Assembly: GCF_003350295.1 (NCBI RefSeq)
Contig: NZ_QLYY01000022.1
Coordinates: forward strand, 1,508 to 65,507
DNA length: 64,000 nt
Reading direction: 5' to 3'
DNA from: Vibrio tetraodonis
Lineage (GTDB): Bacteria > Pseudomonadota > Gammaproteobacteria > Enterobacterales > Vibrionaceae
Shown here: positions 37,410-46,257 of the stretch, one piece after another
Layout of the letters: the number at the start of each line of letters is the position of its first letter
Position numbering within the stretch: position 1 is the first letter of the stretch
Notes under the pieces: generated by a model
Databases searched by the model: none
Seen by the model: the letters and a program-made list of their open reading frames with translations, nothing else
What the model was told of the DNA's origin: nothing
Made by a program: the position numbers and the translations under genes

Positions 37410-38616
37410 CAAGCATTCCCCACATAGGCAGGAATATACCCAAGGCAAGGATAAGCACCATTGCTGCAACTACTACTAATAATATAGGCTCAATTCGCGC
37501 GGTTAGCGTTTTAAGATCATAATCGACTTCACGATCGTAAAAATCTGCCGCTTCAAGTAACAGCTCGTCAATACGACCTGTTTCCTCACCGACAGATAAC
37601 ATCTGCAGTACGAGAGGAGTAAACACTTGGCTGTTGCTGGCTGTGGATGAGATAGTGCCGCCCGCTTCAATCGATGATTTCATCTCAAGCAAACGATTTT
37701 CTAGGAACTTATTTTCTAAAGCTTCCGCTGAAAGTGCTAATGATTGATTCAGGGGGACACCAGCTTTTAGCATTAGAGCAAAAGTGCGAGAAAAACGAGA
37801 CAGCTGGGCACGATTAACTAAGTCACCAATAACAGGCATACGTAAGCGAAATTTATCCCACTTTTCCTGACCATTGGGAGTGCGCTGCCAAGCTTTAAAG
37901 GCAAATAAGGCCCCTAGTAGAACCGCCAAAATTAGCCCCCAATAATTCACAAAAAAGTCCGAGGTAGTAATAATGATCCGAGTGGGAAGAGGCAAATCAA
38001 CCCCAAAACGAGAAAACATACTCGCAAACTGAGGGATAACCTTGACATTAAGAACGAATAAAGCAACGAGGATAAAGCTGATCACAAACGTTGGGTAACG
38101 CATTGCGGTTTTGATTCGCTTACGAGTTTCCACCTCCTGTTCATAATAATTTGCCAATTGCAGTAGGGCTTGGTCTAAACGACCTGTATTTTCACCCACG
38201 TTGATTAAGGACACAAACAAGGGGCTAAACACTTTCGAATGCATTTGCATTGATGCCGACAAGCCTCGACCATTAGTAAGCTCATGGCCGACATCTTCCA
38301 AGGCTTCTTTGAGCTGCTTATTGGCACTATTTTGCGTCAGCCCTTTCATAGAGCGCAGCAATGGCACGCCGGCTTTGGTCAAGCTGTACAATTGACGACA
38401 AAATATCACCAACACTTCTAGCGGAATTGAAGGGGTAAATAGAGCTTTGAGGTCAAAATTTAATGCACTGCCACCGCCACCGCCAACAGAGATAGTGGTT
38501 GGAATCACCCCTTTATTTATTAAAGACTCTGCCGCAGCTTCTTCGTTAGCTGCATCTATTTGCCCTGCTGCTGCAGAGCCATCCAAATTTCTTCCCTCAT
38601 AGCGAAAAATTGGCAT
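37393..38616 (-). CDS. mshG: MSHA inner-membrane platform protein MshG (PilC/GspF family)
   Basis: A 407-residue inner-membrane platform protein that couples the assembly ATPase to the pilin. It has two GspF domains (about residues 70-195 and 275-397), each ending in hydrophobic helices, and the repeated motif GEETGRIDELLLEAADFYDR typical of the family. It follows mshE with 9 bp between. Confidence 0.95.
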   Translation of the reverse strand: MPIFRYEGRNLDGSAAAGQIDAANEEAAAESLINKGVIPTTISVGGGGGSALNFDLKALFTPSIPLEVLVIFCRQLYSLTKAGVPLLRSMKGLTQNSANKQLKEALEDVGHELTNGRGLSASMQMHSKVFSPLFVSLINVGENTGRLDQALLQLANYYEQEVETRKRIKTAMRYPTFVISFILVALFVLNVKVIPQFASMFSRFGVDLPLPTRIIITTSDFFVNYWGLILAVLLGALFAFKAWQRTPNGQEKWDKFRLRMPVIGDLVNRAQLSRFSRTFALMLKAGVPLNQSLALSAEALENKFLENRLLEMKSSIEAGGTISSTASNSQVFTPLVLQMLSVGEETGRIDELLLEAADFYDREVDYDLKTLTARIEPILLVVVAAMVLILALGIFLPMWGMLDAIQG

Positions 38617-38625
38617 CTATACACC

Positions 38626-40350
38626 CTACAGATAAATAGCATCGACAGAGCCTGACGCATCGCCTTCCCCAAGCGTCATAACTTCATCCAAACTCACCAC
38701 GCCTTGTAAAGCCAGTTCCATCGCCGATGCCAGAAGGGGTTTATAACTTTCAGCTTGGCGAGCAACAGACGCAAACCCAACGGCATCCCCGGCCCTTAAC
38801 ATATCCATCATCTCATGCTCTAATTCGAGCATTTCAAACACACCTATCCTGCCTTGATACCCTGTTAGGTTACAATTTTGGCAGCCTCGTCCTTTGACAA
38901 ATGACGCTTGTTCTTGATTAGGAAAACGCTGCGCTAGCCATTGTTTTTTGGCCTCTTCTAATTTGTCATCTGTCTTGCAATCTGGGCATACCTTACGGAC
39001 TAGTCGCTGAGCAACAACCGCTCGCACGGCGCTCGCCACAAGATAACCTGGCGCCCCCATATCCATCATACGCAGCGCGCTATCTACAGCATCATTGGTG
39101 TGCAAAGTACTTAAAACCAGATGCCCGGTTAGTGCTGCTCGCAATCCAATTTCAACCGTTTCTTGGTCACGCATCTCCCCAACAAGAATAATGTCTGGAT
39201 CTTGGCGTAGAAAACTGCGCAAGATTGTGGCAAAGTCGAGATCTATTTTGAGGTTAACCTGAACCTGATTAACACGCGACAAGCGATATTCGACAGGGTC
39301 TTCGACTGTGATGATTTTTTTGCCCGGCTGGTTGAGCTCTGTCAGCGCGCCATAAAGCGTGGTGGTTTTGCCTGAACCTGTCGGACCTGTGACCAATATC
39401 ATGCCATGTGGACGCTTCAGCTGGCGCCTTAGGCGCTCTAATAGATGTTCTGGTAGGCCAGACTCTTCCAGCTTACGCACTCCAGCGGACTGGTTAAGTA
39501 AACGCATTACCACAGATTCACCGTGCTGCACTGGCATGGTCGACATACGAATGTCTACTGATTGCCCTTTGGAGCGAATATTAAAACGCCCATCCTGCGG
39601 CAAACGTTTTTCTGAAATATCCAGATTAGCCATCAATTTAAGCCGTAACACTAGTGCTGGTGCGACATTCACTTCGTTAAGCAGAGTTTCATGTAGCACG
39701 CCGTCAATACGTTGGCGTAGACGCAATAAATCAGCATCAGGCTCAATATGAATATCTGAGGCTCCAACTTGAATCGCATCCTCAAATAGGGAGTTGATCA
39801 GTTTGACCACTGTAACTTCATCACTGTCTTCATCTTCAATATTGAAGTCAAATGAATCAGTAACCTGGTGCTCAGCCTGCAATTGCTCGGCAAAGGACGC
39901 AATTTCTTTGGTACGCCTATAGTAGCGATCAAAGCCATCAACTAGCTGTTTTTCAGGCGTAATGACGAATTCTACGGTGTATTGTGACATTTGATCGAGC
40001 AAAGCTTCTTGAGCCGATAGATCCGCAGGATCGCTCATCGCAATTCTGAGTGTATTGTCTTGACGACCAATCACCATTGCGCGCAGTCGACGTGCATGAA
40101 CCTCAGGCAGGATCTGTACCGCATCAACATCGACATGCGCTCTGGCTAAATCAATCAAAGGTATATCTAGCTGCCGAGATAAAAAGTTGAGCATATCGCT
40201 CTCAGTCAAAAAGCCCAGTTCAATCAGTGTATCCCCTAATTTTCTACCTGAACTTTTTTGTGCCGCTAGCGCTTCTTCTACCTGAGGTTCTGTAATAATT
40301 CCTTCTTCAACCAATAGGTCACCAAGACGCTTTCTTAGTTTAATTTGCAT
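38626..40350 (-). CDS. mshE: MSHA assembly ATPase MshE
   Basis: Cytoplasmic hexameric ATPase that extends the MSHA pilus. The 574-residue protein has two tandem 24-residue N-terminal motifs at residues 8-31 and 37-60 that fit the MshEN c-di-GMP-binding pattern R/K-LG-x-x-L...Q. It also has Walker A GPTGSGKTT near 333, an Asp box, Walker B region IILVGEMRDQETV and a zinc-binding tetra-Cys segment (CPDC and CQNC, near 460-490). It is therefore expected to be activated by c-di-GMP, as in V. cholerae. It overlaps the mshN stop by about 11 bp. Confidence 0.97.
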   Translation of the reverse strand: MQIKLRKRLGDLLVEEGIITEPQVEEALAAQKSSGRKLGDTLIELGFLTESDMLNFLSRQLDIPLIDLARAHVDVDAVQILPEVHARRLRAMVIGRQDNTLRIAMSDPADLSAQEALLDQMSQYTVEFVITPEKQLVDGFDRYYRRTKEIASFAEQLQAEHQVTDSFDFNIEDEDSDEVTVVKLINSLFEDAIQVGASDIHIEPDADLLRLRQRIDGVLHETLLNEVNVAPALVLRLKLMANLDISEKRLPQDGRFNIRSKGQSVDIRMSTMPVQHGESVVMRLLNQSAGVRKLEESGLPEHLLERLRRQLKRPHGMILVTGPTGSGKTTTLYGALTELNQPGKKIITVEDPVEYRLSRVNQVQVNLKIDLDFATILRSFLRQDPDIILVGEMRDQETVEIGLRAALTGHLVLSTLHTNDAVDSALRMMDMGAPGYLVASAVRAVVAQRLVRKVCPDCKTDDKLEEAKKQWLAQRFPNQEQASFVKGRGCQNCNLTGYQGRIGVFEMLELEHEMMDMLRAGDAVGFASVARQAESYKPLLASAMELALQGVVSLDEVMTLGEGDASGSVDAIYL

Positions 40351-41383
40351 CAGGCCGCTCCTCTAACTTACGTATAAGAGCCAAGCGATCGCGAATAAAT
40401 TGTTGAGACTGACTCGATAGACCAAGTTTACTTAGGGCTTGTTGATACGCTTCTTCAGCGCTGGGTAAATCTAGAGCTCTTTCTTGCTGAATACCTAACC
40501 CCAACCACCAACGGCCAGAATCAGGATCCAGAGACACTAGGCTTTGGTAACTGTTTAGTGCTATGTCATCATGGTTCGACTTCTGTGCCAATGCTGCTCT
40601 CAGTGAGATGTAATCAACAGATGCATTTGTTGGAACATGCACTAAAGCCGTTAGTGCGGCATCATTTTGATTTTCTTTAATAAGTAACTTGGCAAGAGAC
40701 AACCTGAGAACCGCCGATTCTTTATTAATTTGAATCCCTTTGTTTAGTATTTCAACTGCCTTTCTCAGATCCCCTTTGCCGTAATACAAAGCTGACAACT
40801 TCTTGCGTACTTCAATATTGCTGGGTTCATAGCGAAGAGAAAGATGATATTCATCTAATGCTTGTTCAAGATTATTATTGTCTAATGCTTTGCGTGCTCT
40901 CTGCTGAGCCTTTTCTGCCAACTGTACTGGCGTTAATTCAACTTGGTGGATCACCATTTCACCTGACTGAGCTGGTGTATGTTGGATGGGTTTATCTATC
41001 TGAGTAACCTTATACGTTCTGGACGGTGAGGACGTTGAAGGAGCCGTACTCAGGCTGATAACAGCGCGTTTTTTTTCAGGGGTTACATGTGTGGAATCCG
41101 CCATGTAAATAGTGTCAGTACTCACAGAAGGTTTGGACGTAGGCGATAGTACTTTTTCAGGCACTGGTGATGAGGTTTCAGACTTTGACACTTGCTCCTT
41201 TTCAAGTGGAGATTGAGCGGAGAGAGTCCAGCCGCCAATGGCAAGACTCAGCGTAAAGCTACCAACAACCCAAGGAAATACTTTACGCTGTTTAATCGGT
41301 TGGATATGCGCTTTCACCACTGGCTCAGACTGTTGCGATCGACCTTTCGCAAGCTCAGAAAGCGCATTATTAATTACACTCAT
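40340..41383 (-). CDS. mshN: MSHA biogenesis protein MshN (TPR)
   Basis: Bitopic inner-membrane protein of about 347 residues. It has a short cytoplasmic start MSVINNALSELAKGRS, a membrane helix (about residues 33-52), a low-complexity Ser/Pro/Thr stretch, then several tetratricopeptide repeats (about 145-330). It likely helps in secretin or pilus-base assembly. I use the ATG at 41383, six bases after GGAG; the frame is open to 41401. It overlaps the mshM end by a few bases. Confidence 0.9.
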   Translation of the reverse strand: MSVINNALSELAKGRSQQSEPVVKAHIQPIKQRKVFPWVVGSFTLSLAIGGWTLSAQSPLEKEQVSKSETSSPVPEKVLSPTSKPSVSTDTIYMADSTHVTPEKKRAVISLSTAPSTSSPSRTYKVTQIDKPIQHTPAQSGEMVIHQVELTPVQLAEKAQQRARKALDNNNLEQALDEYHLSLRYEPSNIEVRKKLSALYYGKGDLRKAVEILNKGIQINKESAVLRLSLAKLLIKENQNDAALTALVHVPTNASVDYISLRAALAQKSNHDDIALNSYQSLVSLDPDSGRWWLGLGIQQERALDLPSAEEAYQQALSKLGLSSQSQQFIRDRLALIRKLEERPDAN

Positions 41384-42225
41384 GATATGCTCCACCCCCA
41401 TATCAACGGGCTTTTAAACTTGGGTTTACAACTGTCATAAGTGTCATGAATAGCGCTATACAGATGCCGGTTGTACACCATTTCATACCCTTGGCTAGAT
41501 GCTAGCACTAAACACTTGTGACAAATTTGATTAACCAATCTCGGTATTCCTCGACTTGCTTTCCAAATCGCTTTTTTGTGTCCAAGTGTAAATAACTTAT
41601 TTTCAGCACCTGATTTTTCCAGTCTGTTATCAATATAAGCCACCACTTCAGACAAAGTAAGTCTTCGTAGCTGAGCACTAAAAGTAATTCTCTGTCTAAA
41701 CTGACGCAGGTGATGTTGCTCCAAGCGAACATCTAGTTCAGGCTGACCGAGCAAAACAATTTGTAGTAATTTACTGTGCTCTGTCTCTAAATTTCCAAAC
41801 AAGCGCAACACTTCCAACGCTTCATCACTCAATGCCTGAGCCTCATCAACGAATAAAACCACTTGCTCACCCATACGGGCTAGCTCTATGAGTTTAGCTT
41901 GAATATCTCCAACAAGCGTGGTGCTATCGGTAGGTATCACATCAAGTTCAGTGGCAATCGCTCTACGTAACTCATCCCCATCAAGAGCAGGGTTAGGTAA
42001 ATAAACCAGCTGCACCTCTTTATCTAATTGATTAACTAAAATGCGACACACCATAGTTTTTCCTGTCCCCACCTCGCCTGTGACCTTGATTAAGCCTTCA
42101 CCCATTTGAATCGCAGAATGAACCGTCTGAATAGCCTCATAGTGAGGCTCCAAACCTAAGAATAATTCTGTATTTGGGGTCAAGTGAAAGGGAAGTTGGG
42201 TTAAACCAAAGTTTTCAAGATACAT
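41380..42225 (-). CDS. mshM: MSHA ATPase MshM (ExeA-like AAA)
   Basis: A 281-residue AAA ATPase of the ExeA/GspA-like family, probably involved in assembling the secretin through the cell wall. Walker A GEVGTGKT is at residues 50-57 and Walker B VVLFVDEAQAL near 121. It lacks the C-terminal peptidoglycan-binding domain of ExeA. It sits between mshL (secretin) and mshN. Confidence 0.93.
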   Translation of the reverse strand: MYLENFGLTQLPFHLTPNTELFLGLEPHYEAIQTVHSAIQMGEGLIKVTGEVGTGKTMVCRILVNQLDKEVQLVYLPNPALDGDELRRAIATELDVIPTDSTTLVGDIQAKLIELARMGEQVVLFVDEAQALSDEALEVLRLFGNLETEHSKLLQIVLLGQPELDVRLEQHHLRQFRQRITFSAQLRRLTLSEVVAYIDNRLEKSGAENKLFTLGHKKAIWKASRGIPRLVNQICHKCLVLASSQGYEMVYNRHLYSAIHDTYDSCKPKFKSPLIWGWSIS

Positions 42226-42234
42226 AGGCGGTTA

Positions 42235-43839
42235 TTACTCATCTGGGAACCATTCTTCAAGTAGATCTCGCGAACGCTCCAATTCTTTTTGCCATGTATT
42301 CACGCCAACTATGGTTGGCTTAAGCAAAATCACTAACTCTGTTTTCTCTGTTATTTGAGTTGTATTACGAAATAAATGGCCTAGCCCGGGTATATCACCC
42401 AAGAAGGGCACTTTGGTGGTTTGGTCAAAAGTATTGGATTTCATCAAGCCGCCAATGATGACAACATCACCATCTCGAGCCCGGATAACAGAGTCAGATT
42501 CGCGAATAGAGCTTGTCGCAACGGGCAGTGTTACCCTGTCAGTACCGTTGGTAATATCTTTGGTCTCTTCCTTAACATCAATGACAGCAGGGTGAACATG
42601 AAGTAAGACACTGCCATCATTATCAATTTGTGGTGTCACATCTAAGGAAATACCTGAGAAGAAAGGCGTGAGCTCGATATCGGTACTAGTATCAGAAGCT
42701 GTCGTTCCACTACTAGTATTGCTAGAAAAATCTGTCACAAAATAGCTGTCGTTGCCGACTTTAATGACTGCTTTTTGATTATTCGAAGCTGTCACTCTTG
42801 GGCTAGAGAGCACATTAAGATCGCCTTGTGTGGACATAAAGCTAATCGCTGCATCAAAGCTGCCACTCGATATGACCAAATTGCCAGGACCGCCAAGTAA
42901 AGATCCGATCGAATCTAAGCCTGGTAAATCTGGTACGGGATTGGTTGGACTGCCCTGACCAAATTGGTAGTTTGTTCCATTCGATGTAAAGGCTTTTGAC
43001 CAGTCTATTCCTTGCTGGTAGCCGTCGCTTAATGTGACTTCCAAAATTTTCGCTTCTAGGATCACTTGACGATGCAACCTTTGCTGAGACACACCAATAA
43101 AGTTTTGCACTTCACGTATTTGATCTGGAAAAGCTCGAACTGTGATAATCCCCGCTTGTGGAGTGATGACGACACTTTGACCTTCCCCCGAACCAATCAA
43201 CTGGCCTACCGCCTGCTCTAGTTGTGGCCAAAAGTCACTTTCGCTGGTGGTTTCTATCTCAGTTCCACCTTTAGCAGAACTGGTTGTAGAAGAGGTGGAA
43301 CTATCTGAGTCACTTGATGACGAAGTCGACGAGCTAGTGTTGGTGATTGTACCAGTAGTGATAAATGTATTTGAGCGGCCACTTCGTTTAAACTGTAGGT
43401 AATCAACTGGAATGGTCACGGTCCTTAGCCCAGCTGGATATATGTGGATGACTTTGCCTGTTGTCTCAACTTGGTAACCATACAGATCCCTGACCACAGA
43501 CAAGACCTCGTCGAGTGACACGTCGAGTAGATTGACTGTGATGGTGCCGGATACATCTGGGTGTAGAGCGATACTGTACTCCGTACCCTTTACTAAACTC
43601 GTGAAGAAAGCTTTCGCTTCGACCTCATTAGCCTGTATTCTAAAACGCTTAACCGTTTTAGATTCGAGCAACCCCGCTTGGTCAAGCTCCGGCATTAGAT
43701 CTGCTTCAACAGAAGGAGGCAATATTTCTAGATCACCGATAGCTTGGTCAAGTTCATCTTTTATTTCGACCGGATCACGATGCCCCATTGAGCAACCAGC
43801 TAGTAATGCAACAACAACTGCCAAAACGAGTTTACGCAT
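42235..43839 (-). CDS. mshL: MSHA outer-membrane secretin MshL
   Basis: Secretin lipoprotein that forms the outer-membrane pore for the MSHA pilus. The signal peptide ends in the lipobox LLAGC. An N-terminal STN-like domain (about 70-140) precedes a Ser/Thr-rich linker, an N-domain, and a C-terminal secretin domain with the motif VPFLGDIPGLGHLF near the C-terminus. The start at 43839 gives 534 residues; a TTG at 43848 with a closer AAGG site is an alternative. It follows mshK by 15 bp. Confidence 0.95.
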   Translation of the reverse strand: MRKLVLAVVVALLAGCSMGHRDPVEIKDELDQAIGDLEILPPSVEADLMPELDQAGLLESKTVKRFRIQANEVEAKAFFTSLVKGTEYSIALHPDVSGTITVNLLDVSLDEVLSVVRDLYGYQVETTGKVIHIYPAGLRTVTIPVDYLQFKRSGRSNTFITTGTITNTSSSTSSSSDSDSSTSSTTSSAKGGTEIETTSESDFWPQLEQAVGQLIGSGEGQSVVITPQAGIITVRAFPDQIREVQNFIGVSQQRLHRQVILEAKILEVTLSDGYQQGIDWSKAFTSNGTNYQFGQGSPTNPVPDLPGLDSIGSLLGGPGNLVISSGSFDAAISFMSTQGDLNVLSSPRVTASNNQKAVIKVGNDSYFVTDFSSNTSSGTTASDTSTDIELTPFFSGISLDVTPQIDNDGSVLLHVHPAVIDVKEETKDITNGTDRVTLPVATSSIRESDSVIRARDGDVVIIGGLMKSNTFDQTTKVPFLGDIPGLGHLFRNTTQITEKTELVILLKPTIVGVNTWQKELERSRDLLEEWFPDE

Positions 43840-43854
43840 ACAATACAAGTTACC

Positions 43855-44181
43855 TTAATTTTTGATGTCTTGAGTAAAAATCTTTAGCTTCCATTGCTTT
43901 CCTCCCCGAGAAATCGTCACCGATTGAGCTTCAATCTGACTGACTTTAAAACCATTTACTGTGTCACCAACCAATACTGCCTTATCACTCAGTACCGCTC
44001 GGCATTGAACTTGGTTTGTACACACTATACTTTGCAGTTTAGGCAAAGGTTGCTGTTTCTTCTTATTTTTTGCTTCTATTAAATCAGGCTTTTGCCAGCC
44101 AAGCGGTGCAGTGGGATCTTGAGATGCAACCACCACACATGCATAAACAAACAGCACACTACCTAGTACTCTAACCACCAA
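43855..44181 (-). CDS. mshK: MSHA biogenesis protein MshK
   Basis: A 108-residue exported protein with a signal peptide-like start, resembling PilP/GspC-type partners that link the inner-membrane complex with the secretin. The mature part includes two Cys residues in SIVCTNQVQCRAVLS, likely a disulfide. It overlaps the mshJ stop by 11 bp and precedes mshL. Confidence 0.88.
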   Translation of the reverse strand: MVVRVLGSVLFVYACVVVASQDPTAPLGWQKPDLIEAKNKKKQQPLPKLQSIVCTNQVQCRAVLSDKAVLVGDTVNGFKVSQIEAQSVTISRGGKQWKLKIFTQDIKN

Positions 44182-44821
44182 TAAACTCCTGTCTTGTCCC
44201 CAAAGTATAAACCTCTAGGGTCACTCGTGCGTTAGGGTAAGCATCGACTGCATAGGTAAAGCTACTCCAATAGTAATTGACCGGCATAGTCTCCAATGTG
44301 GTTAAATAAGCCAGGATTGAAAAATAACCACCAGTAAGCTCGATTCTCACTGGGTGCATGAAATACCCAGTCTGATTTTGATTATCAACTCCCATTATCG
44401 GTTTAGGTTGCAACGACTCCAGTAACACCAGCTTTAACCCTTGAGTTTCAGCAAGTACCTTGTCTAATAACTGAGCCATTTCGCTGGGTGAAATAAAGTC
44501 TTCCATTAGTAAGGCGAGTTGCTCGGATAACCTTTGACTCTCAGTGAGAAGCTTCTTGTACTCTTTGTTCAAGTTTTCATTAGGGTCTTTGTTCAGCTTA
44601 GCAGTTACTATCAATATATCTGCTTCTAACCTTTGGAAATTTTGCGATGTCAAGGTGACTTGGCGTTCTAATTCCTGATTTGATTTTACCAAAGGTTCGA
44701 TGAGCCAAGCCGACATTGTCAAAGTAATGACGACTAAACCGCATATAGCCAACAAAAGCTTTTCTCTCTGGTTTAGAGCTTTAAACTTAGTGTCCAATTG
44801 AGTCAATAGAGGATGCATCAC
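44171..44821 (-). CDS. mshJ: MSHA biogenesis protein MshJ (PilO-like)
   Basis: A 216-residue bitopic inner-membrane protein with one helix (about residues 22-42), a coiled coil (about 45-110) and a small periplasmic ferredoxin-like domain, the layout of PilO. It should pair with the C-terminal part of MshI. Start and mshI stop overlap by 4 bp (ATGA). Confidence 0.9.
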   Translation of the reverse strand: MMHPLLTQLDTKFKALNQREKLLLAICGLVVITLTMSAWLIEPLVKSNQELERQVTLTSQNFQRLEADILIVTAKLNKDPNENLNKEYKKLLTESQRLSEQLALLMEDFISPSEMAQLLDKVLAETQGLKLVLLESLQPKPIMGVDNQNQTGYFMHPVRIELTGGYFSILAYLTTLETMPVNYYWSSFTYAVDAYPNARVTLEVYTLGTRQEFIGG

Positions 44822-46257
44822 TCCCGCTCCCGCTGACTGTTTAATTCAAAAGTCACTATGTCTTGGTCGTTACGTCCAATACGCAATTGCTCAAATGTAC
44901 GACCGACTAAGTTGACCTCTGATTGAAACTGACCGACCCAATTTGGTATCACTTTAGGCTCACGAGCAAAACCTTGTATATCCATAGTATCGGCATCAAT
45001 AAAGATACGATTAAGAGAAATGTCCTGGCGGCTTAATTTAGCCAAGGCTTTCATTACTCCCGAATACCCCAACTGCTGAGATTCATCAAACTTGGCCACC
45101 GCTTTTAGTGAAGCCTGCTTAGCTTGGATATCTGTTTTGAGTCTTTCAACCGCCGCAATCTTGGCAGCAGAAGGTTTGTGTTTGGCAAGCTTCTGATTAA
45201 GTTCGGATAGTTTTTGCTCGGCTTGCTGCTGTTGACTAAGGTACTCCTCAAGATCACCGTTTAAATACGCATGCTGAAAGTAGAGATAACCGATTATTGT
45301 GAGCAAAAAGCCCGCGACAAGAGCCCAACCTATGGCTATGTTAGCTAGCGTAAAATATTCGGTCTTAGGTTTAAGTGACTCTGGATACAAGTTAATTGCA
45401 TTCGGTCCTAAATCAGAGGCAAATTTAACTAAGACCTCTCCCGACTCACACGATGTTTCTGTTAAGGCGGACACACCGACATTTAGGCGCTCATTTAATG
45501 CTTCCACTAAGTCATGTAATTCTTCTTCATCACAACACACTTTCATTTTGTGCAAAGAGGTGCCTCTTAGTTGTGATGAAAGATAATCGATAGATCGCTG
45601 CAACTCTAAAGCAATACCGTCCAGTTGCAGAACACTGGTTGCTACACCAGTTAGTGGTGACGCTATCCCACGCATGGTTCTCTGGAAAGCACAGTGTTGC
45701 TCAACAAAGGCACTGACTCTAAAACTCCGCTGTTTACTTCGCTGTAACAGCAAAAAACTTTTCTCTTCAGGCGCTGAAACGCCCCATACTTCATCTTCAA
45801 CTAAGACTCGCCCGAGTTGTATATCTAGTGCCAATAGCATTTGTTGCAGCTCAATAATCAGGCTCTTCGCCACTACATAAACTTGCAGCTTGTTGCCAGC
45901 AGGCAGTTCTGTCGCATCGGCAATAATATCTGTCACTTTTTCACTGATTAGATCTTTTAATAAAAAGGGCAGGGCCCCTGTTAGTTCCGTTGCGGGGATG
46001 TTGGGTTTATCGATTTGATATGTCTGGTAAAGCTTTGAGTTTAGAACTAAGTCGAGAGTCAAATTGGAAATATCAAGCTCATCAAGCGCACTACGCAAGG
46101 TATCTTGCCAAGAGGTTCCTTCGACCGCGACTTTGGAAGCTAGATCATGCTTATCTAGCCGTGAAAAATACAGTTCGCTCGGCAAAACGACAACTGTCAA
46201 GCAATTACGTACTTGATTGTTAGACTTGAACTTTTCTATTAATGACTGAATATTCAT
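44818..46257 (-). CDS. mshI: MSHA biogenesis protein MshI (PilM/PilN-like fusion)
   Basis: A 479-residue protein that combines a cytoplasmic actin-like PilM-type part (about residues 1-290) with a membrane helix (about 300-325) and a PilN-like coiled-coil and periplasmic part. It would form the inner alignment complex with MshJ and MshK. It overlaps the csrD stop by 4 bp, so csrD and the msh genes are coupled. Confidence 0.92.
   Translation of the reverse strand: MNIQSLIEKFKSNNQVRNCLTVVVLPSELYFSRLDKHDLASKVAVEGTSWQDTLRSALDELDISNLTLDLVLNSKLYQTYQIDKPNIPATELTGALPFLLKDLISEKVTDIIADATELPAGNKLQVYVVAKSLIIELQQMLLALDIQLGRVLVEDEVWGVSAPEEKSFLLLQRSKQRSFRVSAFVEQHCAFQRTMRGIASPLTGVATSVLQLDGIALELQRSIDYLSSQLRGTSLHKMKVCCDEEELHDLVEALNERLNVGVSALTETSCESGEVLVKFASDLGPNAINLYPESLKPKTEYFTLANIAIGWALVAGFLLTIIGYLYFQHAYLNGDLEEYLSQQQQAEQKLSELNQKLAKHKPSAAKIAAVERLKTDIQAKQASLKAVAKFDESQQLGYSGVMKALAKLSRQDISLNRIFIDADTMDIQGFAREPKVIPNWVGQFQSEVNLVGRTFEQLRIGRNDQDIVTFELNSQRERE

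Noticed and set aside
39359..39751. 130-codon plus-strand ORF inside mshE
   Set aside because: Shadow frame of a strongly conserved gene on the other strand; no ribosome binding site or family resemblance.
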